Of a stretch of 64,000 nucleotides of DNA, positions 47,470-57,928 are shown piece by piece. The notes below the pieces were generated by a model that searched no databases, was not told the DNA's origin, and was given only the letters and a program-made list of their open reading frames with translations. Source of the stretch: Solanum dulcamara (taxonomy: Eukaryota > Streptophyta > Magnoliopsida > Solanales > Solanaceae); assembly GCF_947179165.1 (NCBI RefSeq), contig NC_077247.1:41832935-41896934 (forward strand), written 5' to 3'. The position numbers were made by a program, and so were the translations under genes. Numbering within the stretch: the stretch's first letter is position 1; every line of letters begins with the position of its first letter.

Positions 47470-50400
47470 TGTCACGATCCAACCCCGTAGGCCGTGACGG
47501 ATGTCCGAACTGGACACTCGCGTATACCCCTGCTACTATAAGTGAACCTGTCCCTTGTTTATATTATAATGTATCGACAGGCACGGTAACATATGAGCCG
47601 ACGAAGCCATCACAAAATATAGGAACAACCGTACACACATACATATACAACCCACATACATGTCCACAGACCTCTAAGAGTAAGAACAGTAACATAAGGT
47701 GGGACAGGGTCCCCGCCATACCCATGAACAAATAAATATATACATTGAGGGTTAGTACCAAAACTAGGCTCCAGTACAATGAAGCGCTTCTGAGCTGCTG
47801 AGTGGAACTCCTACGCTGACGGATCCCCAAAGTGTGCATCTGTACCTGCGAGCATGAACGCAGCCCCCCCAAGAAAAGGAAGGTCAGTACGACATATGTA
47901 CTGAGTATGTAAAGCATAGAATACCGCAAAGGGAGTACAGTTGATATAGGAATGCATGGAACAATATAACAACTCATAAAATACTATACCTGCGTCTTAT
48001 AAAATGAAGTCATGTATCTCAGAGTCATATTTCATACTCGGCCTGTTGTGGGACTCGGTAAATAATCATACTATCATAATAATCCTACCATCATATATCG
48101 TATCCGGCCCTTTATGGAACTCAGTCGTACCCGACCCTTTATGGAACTCGGTGAATAATCATGTCATCATATATCGTACCCGGCCCTTTATATGACTTGA
48201 TGAATAATCATATCATCATATATATATATATATATATATACGTACCTGGCCCTCTAGTGAGGGACTCGGTGAATCATTCATGTCATTGCATTATCATTTC
48301 CTCATATAGCGTACCCGGTCCTTTAGTGAGAGACTCGGTGGATAATGCAGTAAACTGCGCACGATTACGTACCTGGCCCAGGACTCAGTGGTAGAAGGGT
48401 TATGGTATACATGAGTAGAGTAGTGAGTAACCATGTGCAATTTAAACCATCATTGGAGACTTGTTGAAATAATCAAAATGAACTATCATTCAAAAATTAG
48501 GACAATAGCCACAACAAGTACCTTTGAAGTATCATTATGGTTTGCATCAAAGTAGCACTTTTGAAATCATCTACTCGTATCAAAGCGTAATAAAATATCT
48601 TTTGGAAGTCAAGAAAATGGCCATCTTAGTGGCTTTGAGAATGGGGACTTCCTTGGGATCACATATACTTCGTCTATTCATTTCATAAAGATCACGCCAA
48701 AGAAAGAAGGGATAGACTTTACATACTCTCTACTTTCCCTTATGTAGTCGTCATATACATATGTGCCGCGGAACGTACGGCCCGATCCTTAGATAGTAAC
48801 ATATGTCGAGGAACGTTCGGCCCAATCCTTAGATAGTGACATATATCATACTTGGTCCATCAAGGGAATCGGTACCATAAACATTTCATTATAACATCAT
48901 AACTTATTTCAAAGACATATCAAGAGTGAAGAAGGGTTTCACATACTTATGCCAAAAACATGCCAAGAGAAAGAAGGTAGCTTCACATACCTCTTAGGGA
49001 CTACTCTTAACCACGTTCGTCTCGTCGTCTTTTGAACCTATTTAACATGAAAGTAATACTAAGGTTAATTACCTTTCACTTTCCAATTTTCAACTCTACA
49101 CCTAAGTACTCATAGGAGTTATTTCCTTATTCATTACCCTCGACTAGTTTGTTACTAGTTCCGAATCTACCGAAAATCGGGCAGCATCTCCCGTATAACT
49201 TCAACATTTCAGAGATTTCAACTCGGCCACAATGTCAACAACCATACCAACAACAAAAACCAGCAGCATATGTACAAGTAAATTACTTCAACCTTACACA
49301 ATACAAGCTCCAAACAACTAGCTCCAAACTACGATACAAAAATAGAGTTTTTAATCTTTGTTTCGCAAAATCTTTAACCATACCAAATGGAGGGTCGTGT
49401 GGCTGCAACCAGCAACACCCACACCCTTGTTAAAACAATTTGAAGCCCTGTAACACGCAACCCAACCAGCTGCACCCGCAGCACCACAACGACAACCCAC
49501 TACTCGACTTTGATTTAGCTATAACCACTTCAATTTAGTTTGTTTCCAACGTCAAGCATTCATATACATTTTTTCCACTTCCAAACTTATTTAAGACATG
49601 TAATATACCTCATATCAACATCATAAACTCCAATTTGAAAGGAAAGCCCTTACCTTATCCGAAACTTGTCAAACTCGTCGAAACTTGCCTCGGAAGTTCC
49701 TTTAGCGCGCCTAAAATTTCATGGCTGTTTGCTAACGTTTTGGGCTGCTCCAAACCATAAATTTTCATTACTAACACCTTCATAACATCGTGGTACACCC
49801 TAGATAATTAATTCACGGAGTGAAATCGAAGAACTCACATTGTTTCCCCAAAATCGTAGCTCTCTCTCTCTAGCTTCAAGTTTTCTCTTCTCTTCTTTTC
49901 TTGAATCTTTTTTTGATAAAGATGAAGCTTAAAGGATAAGAATGAGTTGAAAAGTCATCAAATATGTATATATATACCACCTTAGGGGGTGACACCTTGG
50001 GCCAACACATCGCACCACCCCTCATGGGCTGCCACGTGGCAGGTGTGGGGCCCACCCCTTGCTCCAGTTGCTGCCACGTGGCACTCTCCCATGCTGCCAC
50101 GTGTCACCTTCTTTTCTCTCTCGTGGGTTCGTAATCTCGTCTTACTTTATGAACCTATATAATCCTTGCTACGTAAGCTTGGTATGTATGCAAGTAGCTT
50201 AAGTATGTAAGATTTCCAAGTTGGTAGCTTACGTAAGTAAGTCGAGTCCTACGACTCATTACTTGGCCTCCAACTCCTCTTTTTTTTTCCTTTGTTCTTC
50301 TCATTTCTCAATTTCTCTTGAAGGTTCTAGAGGTTTATGACTAAGTGCCCCCCCTTTTTATTCATTCATCACATGGATGAATAACTTGGGCTTGGGTCTT

Positions 50401-50642
50401 TTGTTTGGGCCTTTCTTGTTTTTTTTTTATTCTTCCAAGCCCAATCACTTAGTCCATAGGTTTTCATGAAACTAAATTATTATTTTTTGAAATTCCAATT
50501 TTGTCTTGACCTTTTACAATATTTCCACATCCAAAATTTTCATAACCAACTTATGTATCAAACAAGATCAAAACATAGCATTATCTTTAACTTGTTACAA
50601 TTATCCTAAAATATCCAATTATGCAAAATACGGGTTATAACA
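47470..50642 (-). mobile_element. solo LTR, probable Ty3/gypsy (Tekay/Del-like), 3.17 kb
   Basis: On the minus strand it begins TGTTATAACCCGTATTTTGC and ends ggggttggatcgtgaca. Flanks are an exact 5-bp duplication, CATAT, at 47465-47469 and 50643-50647. The empty site survives in the other repeat copy (gtctcatatgataaatc near 29733), which proves the insertion borders. No coding region or second LTR is present. Internal tandem repeats lie at 48040-48390 and 48765-48850. Confidence 0.92.
48040..48390. repeat. tandem repeats inside the solo LTR
   Basis: Five to six diverged units of roughly 45-70 bp built on cgtacccggccctttatgga, actcggtgaataatcat and atcatatat. A (AT)n run interrupts the array at 48218-48240. 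The other solo LTR has the same motif in reverse orientation. Confidence 0.75.
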
Positions 50643-50753
50643 CATATGGTAAATCTTCGCAATTTATTTGTGAAAATAACAACTTCTTCTTTTTCTTTTT
50701 TTAGTTTTTCGATTTGATGTCATATTTGTGTTAGATTCCGATTAGTTTGGATT

Positions 50754-51589
50754 AGTGGTGGCAAAGTGAGTTCATATTTTGGTAATCCGTCCAATCCGTC
50801 CATATTTTAATGAGTTGGGTGAGTGATTTTTTAGATGGGTAAAATATGAATTTAAACTCATATTTAACCCGTACAAATATGAGTATTCATGGGTAAAATA
50901 TGGACTAGCCAAATGAGTTAAGTTTTTAATTTTTATTGACTCAAAATTCATGATATCATCAAGAATGTTGTAATTTCCCTTCCTTTTTATGTTAATCATT
51001 AATACTAATTATTATCCTCTATAATTTAAAAAAAAAACAATTAATTTTTTTAAGAAATAAATAAATAAATAAAATAAAAAAGGTGAAGTCTTTGACCTTC
51101 GGAAGTGGGGTCTCGATTCGAAAGTCAGTTCTGGATCGAGAGGGATCGGGTCCCAAATCAAGTATCGAGATTGGGTTTCAGATCCTTCGTTGAGGTTGGT
51201 CCAGCATTGGAAGTCGGGGGTTGGGTCCCGATTTAAAAGTCGGATCCTGGGTCTGGTTCGGGGTCGGATCCTGATTAAGAAGTCTGGTCTCGCATCGAGT
51301 GTCGGATTCAATTTTAGGCTACAATAAAATTAAATAAAATATTTTCAACATTTTTCATCCAAAAAAAGACTATAATATTTTCTCCATATTGAATTATAAA
51401 GCAGAGTATTATTTACTCATAAAAATATGGGTAAATATGGATAAACTAGTATTTTACCCAACTCATTTGTTATCCAATTTATTTTTACCCATATAAAATA
51501 TGGGTGGGTTGAATTATTATCCATTTTATGTTGACCAATTTTTAACCCGCCCAAATTTGACCCAACTCGTTCATTTGCTACCACTAATT
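50754..51589. mobile_element. hAT-like non-autonomous element (copy in direct repeat 2)
   Basis: Left end TAGTGGTGGCAAAGTGAG and right end, on the other strand, TAGTGGTAGCAAATGAACG. Flanks tttggat / atttggat give a 7-8 bp target duplication, as expected for hAT. About 835 bp, no transposase. A gggtc-rich degenerate array lies at 51090-51310. It is the same insertion as at 29841-30671. Confidence 0.7.
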
Positions 51590-52340
51590 TGGATACACGT
51601 AGTGCAGGGTTTATTCTTCAGACAATGCTTTCAGCAACAAAAAAATCATACTAATACCTTAGACAACGTTTATTAACAAATATTTTATTCTCATTTTGTC
51701 TTTATTTATTATTTAAGAATTATATTTTATTCCTTAGCCTATCTTTTCATAATAGCTTTGCCTCGTACCTTAATTTTTTTGTGAATTTATCATTCAAATT
51801 ATGGATGTGTGACGTATCTTACTTTCTTTTTTATGGGTTTATCATTCAAATTATGAACGCCTGACATTATGTAAGGATGAACAACTAAAATAATACAATA
51901 CAATACATTATGAAACAATACGAATTCAAATCAATATATTTGATTAATAATAAAAAAATTCATGTTATCTTGAAAATAACTTAATATATCTTCAAACTAT
52001 CACCATATTTTTAACTATACTTTTTTTAATTAAAGAAAGTGTTATTACTGTTGAACTATTTCAAAATAAAACAAATACATCCGTAAAATCTAATTGAAAA
52101 TGTTGGAGGAAAAAAAAATCCCCTCTTGGATTTGACGGAAGTCATTAAAAATGGTGGGGACAAACATAAGGTGAGAAATTAACTACTCTGTCTGAACAAC
52201 ACTTTCTTCTTCAAAGTCCGACGCTCTAAATTCAACTCACCATTCAAGACTCCAAAAGCCCTACGCACCCCATATCCACAATGCCCAACTCCACATTCAA
52301 AATCATTCTAGGTTTTGCTATACAGTGAGAACAAGTGCTG

Positions 52341-55300
52341 ATGGCTATTAACTCTCTGTTCCCTTTGCTTATACTTTGTTGTTTTCTGTTTCACCTATGT
52401 GCTTCCACTTTTGTAAGTAAAGAAAAGCACATACTTTTTATTTAGAGAAAAGGGTGTCTGAATATGTTATCAGAATTCATGTAGTGTGTGAATTTGGAGA
52501 AAGTTCTGATTTTTATTTTTATTTTTTTTGTTTGAAATTTTTCCAGGTCTCTAGTAAGACACTTGATTCACAAGTAGCTCCATCTTCTGAGAATCAAAGT
52601 CATGATGATGGTAATATTTTGGAATTAATTAGATTATTGTTTAGTCAAATTTCTTGGAACTGATAGATTGGCTTGAGTTAATTAGATTAGGGCTCTTTTC
52701 AGAATTAGTAATGAACTTGCATCTATGTTTCTTTGTGTATAATATGTTGGGATTTCTTATTAGTGCTTCTTATGGAATGTGTGTATGTCTATGTGTTAAT
52801 TGCCTAATTCAACTAGCATAGTGAACTTTTGAGTTTGGTTTTGGTAATCATAACTTGGTACTTTCATTTATCGATCATTTTTTAATCTAGCACACCTTCC
52901 ATCTCAACAACGGAAAAGTGAAAACTGAATTTAACACACTGTCAATGTCAAACCTCAATTTATCTGAGTGATATCACACAATTCATAACACAGAGGTCAA
53001 AGATCGACTATCCCTATCAGGTTCATAAGACACAGGGGTAGAGGGAAATGACCTTGTGTCAACGTCGTTCTTGGGCCTTCTTATTTCCTAAGCGTAGTTT
53101 GAGATGGCAGTGGTGGCCAATTTGTGGTGAATCTTCCAATCACCGAATTTTGGAGACCTTATCCGAAATGAATTCTAATTTTGAAGCTGTTCCCTCAATT
53201 GTTAGCATAATCAAGTAAATGACTCACAATTTATTTGACATTCCATTAATGAAGATAAAGATACTTTTAGGGTGAAAAGTTATCTTTAGTTGTGGTATTA
53301 GATATAACTAGTTCATAATACCCGAGCTTTATTGTCCATCATGAGCTATTTATTAGATATAAACAAGTTCATGATACCTGAGTTTTATGGCGCATCATAA
53401 ATTTAAGATTTAACTGTTCAGAACAACATCTTTTTGGCTTTTGTTTGCTTGCAAAAATACTTTTTTGGCTCTTGTTTGGCTTCGGAACATTTTTTTTATG
53501 CAATTTTTCTTCATGTTTTTTAATTTGATTTGCAAAAATCGATTCTGCTCCTTTGACCATGTTGTATCCAATCCCTTGTCCTCAGAAAGTAGGGGAAGAT
53601 AGAAGAATGCCACTGCAGGAAAGAAACTTAGGAGCTTCACTCAATAAAATTTCCAAAAATTAGGAGGCCTTGAGTCCAGTGACGGATTCAAGATTTTAAA
53701 CTAATTGGTGCTCTACTCTATTTAGCACACATGTCGTATGCATCATAAAATCATTGGGTTCAATTAAATTCGACGTTTTCGATACAACATATAGACGCAT
53801 TAGTAAAAACATCGCCAATTTTTTTTATTTATATAAAATTTGAACCCAGAATTTAAAAAAATTGTTTGGCGATGAGATGATTTCATTCTTTAATTGGACT
53901 CAATTAAATTAAGACAAAATTAATATAGATGCCAGTATAAAAGGCAAAGTAATCATTTCCAGCAAGTTTCTATTAAAATCCTTGTCAATGAGGCATGCAC
54001 TACTGTAGTAATTAATTTAATTTCTTGTGAGAATTTGTAATTATGACAAGAATCAAGAAATTCAAAGCAGTTTGACACACAATCGACATAGTTGTCGACT
54101 ATTCCTACCTAGCATTTTCCAGTCCCCGCAATCTTACTAGTATTATATACAACTGAAGTCGATGGTCAAACTTTAGGAAACAACAGAAAGAAAAAACACC
54201 AAAACTCCAAATATAGAAAGATGGTGAAAAGAATTAACAAATGTATACAAAAGTTGGAGATCATGTGGCTAAATGGATGGGTTTAATGCAGGAACGGCAA
54301 GTTTGATCCACTTTTATAACGTTAGGAACATATATAGACCGATGGTATAACGTTAGGAACATATATAGACCGATGGTATAACATTAGGGGCATATATGGA
54401 CTGATGGTATAACGGAAGGTAAAATTAAACCTGTTCAATAGTAGAGGGACACATATGACCCTTTTCCTTATTTTTTTCTTCTTAGATAAATCAGGAAGTT
54501 AGGATAAGTATATTATAACACGAGTGCAACTGAAACTTATTTGGACCTCTCAACGTGATTTTTCTTAGTGTATGTTTTGTATTCTTAACTGGTCTAGTTA
54601 TTATGTCTTATCTCTTTGGCACTAATGTTTACTGTTTCGCAAGCAGGAAGATGTGAGCCTGGTTGGTTTAGCAGCCCAAATGAGAAAAAGTGTTTCAAAC
54701 ATAATGCAACTTCTTTGCAATGGGATGAAGCAGAGACTTACTGCAATGGTTTTGGAGGAAACCTGGCTGCCATAACATCTTCAGAAGAACTGGACTTTGT
54801 CCAAAAGCTCTGTGGCAATGATAGTGGCGGATGCTGGGTTGGCGGAAGTAGCATCAATACCACAGCTGGTTTGGGTTGGAAATGGTCTGATAATACTTCT
54901 AGCTGGAATGAGAGTATTGCTCCTAAGACAACTTTGGACTCAAGTTGCAAAAATTTCTCATGCTATGGCTTTAAGTCGGTGGATTTGTGTACATCGATAA
55001 CCAATGGTGCTATTATAGCTGAGAGTTGCAATGTAACTCATGCTTTTATATGCACGCTTGATGCTGGTAAGTGATTGCAGACCTATTTATTTCTAAATGT
55101 TTTCTTTCACCCAGTCTAATTTTGAATAGTGGGAGCAAAACTCTTTCCCTGATATAATGTGGTTATTATTTGTGATTAAAAACTTCATAGTCCCCTTTTA
55201 TTTTATCCTTGAGCAGTGCATTTTAGCTAATCATTATACAGGCCTGCATCGTTATCTGGATAAATCTATACATTCCTTAATTGGTTTTTAAATAATCTTC

Positions 55301-57318
55301 TAATTTTTATAATACATTAGGGAGCAAGTGTCACCATATGCGTTGCCACAGGGAATATCTCATTATTCTTGCAGTTGTGAGTGGGCTGATCCTTTGCACT
55401 ACTTTGGCTATTGTGATATGGCTTCTTGTATTTAGGCGAAGTAAAAGACGCAAAAGATCATCTCGTGCATCATTAGCATTAGTTCCTCCGTCTTGGAAAA
55501 TTTTCAATCGTGATGAAGTAAAGTCCATGACTAAGAATTTCAGTGAAGTAAATCGTCTCCTTGGGGACGCCAAAACAGGTGGTACCTATAGCGGGCTATT
55601 ACCTGATGGTTCAAGGGTGGCTGTGAAAAGATTGAAGAGGTGTGGCATTCAGAGGAAGAAGGAGTTCTACTCTGAGATTGGAAGGGTTGCAAGACTTCAT
55701 CATCCAAATCTGGTATCTATCAAAGGATGTTGCTATCATCATGGTGACCGCTATATTCTGTACGAGTTTATTATCAATGGACCCCTAGATAGGTGGCTAC
55801 ACCATATTCCTAGAGGAGGTAGGAGTTTGGACTGGAACATGAGAATGAAAGCTGCCACCACCCTTGCTCAAGGGATTGCGTAAGTAGTGTTCCAACATTA
55901 TCTTCATCTGCATTGTAGATTAGGAATAAATATTTTAACTTATCCTTGAGATGGATTGATTAGGAATAAATATTTTAACTTCATCTGCATTGTAGATTAG
56001 GAATAAATTTTATCATACTTCCCTTTTACATGAGTATGAACTCATATATACATGTTTAGGTTGATGTCCAATGAGGATGTTATCGTGGAAGTCATACAAG
56101 GGTGAAAAAAGATGATAAGAATGCATGATCTATATTAACTTTACCTTTATCAAAAAAAAAAAGGAATGCATGATCTATATTATTAAGAAAAAAGGATACG
56201 TGATCTGTCTTGCAATATTCCTATTCCTATTTTCTTTTTCTTCCCTAAATTTTTCATTCAGAAGAAAGTTGAATACTGCACATCTAGACCAAGATACTTC
56301 TTCTTAACATATAATGCAATTAATAAATGAACCTTTTTGGTTTACAACATCCGTTCCAGTACTAAGGAGAATTTACTTCCTAGGGATCTACCTATCTGCT
56401 TTTCCTACTCCATCTAGATCTTACCATTGCCAAATGTGTCTTTGCAGCACTGGCTTCTTGTGTTTGCTTTCAGGTTTGGGGTAGATCTTCCCTTTCTCAG
56501 TGTGTGTGTGTGTGTTTCAATTGAAGTGTTTGAGCAGAAACTCTCTTCATGAATCTCACTATAAAATATTGTAGGAAAGCTATGCCTGATTTCCTATTCG
56601 GGGATGCATTGTTAACTATTTATAACCCTATTTATCGGTGACAGAATTGAACTTCTATCTGGGGAATATTTCTTTGACATGGAAATGATGGTGAATTTTT
56701 TTTGCTAATCATGACATTGTTTGCTAATCTCTGTGAGGGGAGTTTCTTTGCTTACATAGTTTAGTGCTTACTTTCATCAAATGTGACAGGTTTCTTCATG
56801 ACAAAATGAAACCACAAGTTGTGCATAGGGATATCCGTGCAAGCAATGTTCTTCTTGACGAAGATTTTGGCGCCCATCTAATGGGAGTTGGACTGTCTAA
56901 GTTTGTACCATGGGAAGTTATGAATGAGAGGAGAGTCATGGCAGGTGGTACTCATGGGTATCTTGCTCCGGAGTTTGTTTACAGAAATGAGCTTACTACA
57001 AAGAGTGACGTCTACAGCTTTGGAGTCCTCTTGCTTGAAATAATTAGTGGACGAAGACCAGCACAGGCAGTTGATTCTGTTGGTTGGCAAAGTATATTTG
57101 AATGGGCCACACCTCTGGTTCAGGCTCATCGATATGTTGAACTCTTGGATCCTCTCATATCATCTTCATCCTCTTCTCAGATTCCTGAAGTTGGAGTAAT
57201 CCAAAAAGTTGTTGATCTTGTTTATTCTTGTACACAACATGTGCCATCAATGCGTCCGAGGATGTCACATGTTGTCCATCAGCTACAACAATTAGCTCAG
57301 CCTCCTATTGTAAAGTAA
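52341..57318 (+). CDS. C-type lectin receptor-like protein kinase (At1g52310 type)
   Basis: Five exons: 52341-52412, 52547-52610, 54647-55066, 55321-55879, 56790-57318, totalling 1,644 nt and 547 residues, all in phase. Exon 1 is a signal peptide (MAINSLFPLLILCC...CASTF). A C-type lectin domain spans about residues 47-184 (RCEPGWFSSPNEKKCF, CWVGGSS, AFICTLDAG). One membrane span lies at about 198-223 and is followed by basic RRSKRRKRSS. The kinase domain spans about 255-535, with VAVK Lys288 and HRDIRASN (Asp386). At the DFG position the sequence is GVG (404-406), so the Mg2+-binding Asp is missing and catalysis may be weak or absent. APE appears as APEF, with SDVYSFGVLLLE after it. The family is a near single-copy plasma-membrane receptor in plants, ligand unknown. 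The promoter and exon 1 lie in direct repeat copy 2. Confidence 0.95.
54315..54415. repeat. 31-bp tandem repeat in lectin-kinase intron 2
   Basis: Three full copies of a 31-bp unit (tataacgttaggaacatata + tagaccgatgg) at 54315-54345, 54346-54376 and 54377-54407, then the start of a fourth. The first two are identical and the third has four changes. Confidence 0.9.
55905..56010. repeat. local duplication in lectin-kinase intron 4
   Basis: The segments ttcatctgcattgtagatta and ggaataaatattttaactt alternate in a partly overlapping duplicated arrangement. This is a small local rearrangement without coding effect. Confidence 0.7.
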
Positions 57319-57928
57319 GTGGATAAGAATTATAGATCAGCATTTCTTTTGACTGAAGCCTGCCTGCAATACAGAGCTTTTTATCGTAGTTGCAAGGGCC
57401 AATTGTATTAGGAATTATTTTAAAAACTTGCAAGGCCTTGGAGCTTGAACCAGTCCATAATGGTTGAGATGTAATACTACTACTAATCTGTAGCTGAAAG
57501 GCTAGTTGATTTTTCACCAAAACCAGCATGCTTTCATCTGGTGCTGCTTTGTATTGTTTAACACTCCTAGTTTCAAAACTTATTTCTGTTTCCTGTGTTA
57601 AAAATATCATTATGCATAACAAACCAATTCAATAAATGTCCATGAAATCTTTTCCTCCACTTACTCCGCCCTTGGGTGCAGATGGATTCAAAAGTTATAC
57701 TAGGTTATTGGTTCTTTATGTTTTCTCATCATTGCATGTCATATCCCCAATTACTCGAATCAAGACTTTTGATAACGGTGGTTCACATTAAGTAACAGGC
57801 CAACTTGCTTTATTGCTAATATACATTCTCATTACTGCAACTATGGAAGTCGAATCGGTACATCTATATACAAAATGGGATAATGAATGGCAAACTAGCC
57901 TACTAGGTGCATTGCAAAATGCCAGCAA
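57319..57928. other. convergent intergenic region (lectin kinase and allantoate deiminase 3' ends)
   Basis: The two genes run tail to tail with about 610 bp between stop codons. This must hold both 3' untranslated regions and polyadenylation sites. An aataaa sits near 57630 on the plus strand. No other gene seen. Confidence 0.5.

Larger units (their letters stand above)
47319..52509. repeat. 2.0-kb direct repeat, copy 2, split by a solo LTR
   Basis: 47319-47469 and 50643-52509 together repeat 29587-31596. At the left it carries the first six codons of the acyltransferase (minus strand, ATG at 47336) and then unrelated sequence; at the right it runs through lectin-kinase exon 1 into intron 1. 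Copy 2 keeps the complete leader (gtccgacgctctaaattcaa near 52217), which copy 1 has lost in part. Confidence 0.9.

Noticed and set aside
47469..47977. 88- and 137-codon frames at the left end of the second solo LTR
   Set aside because: They lie inside LTR sequence and do not resemble gag, pol or any known domain.
48040..48390. Regularly spaced repeats considered as a CRISPR-like array
   Set aside because: Units are diverged and adjoining, without constant repeats and unique spacers, and the context is a plant LTR.
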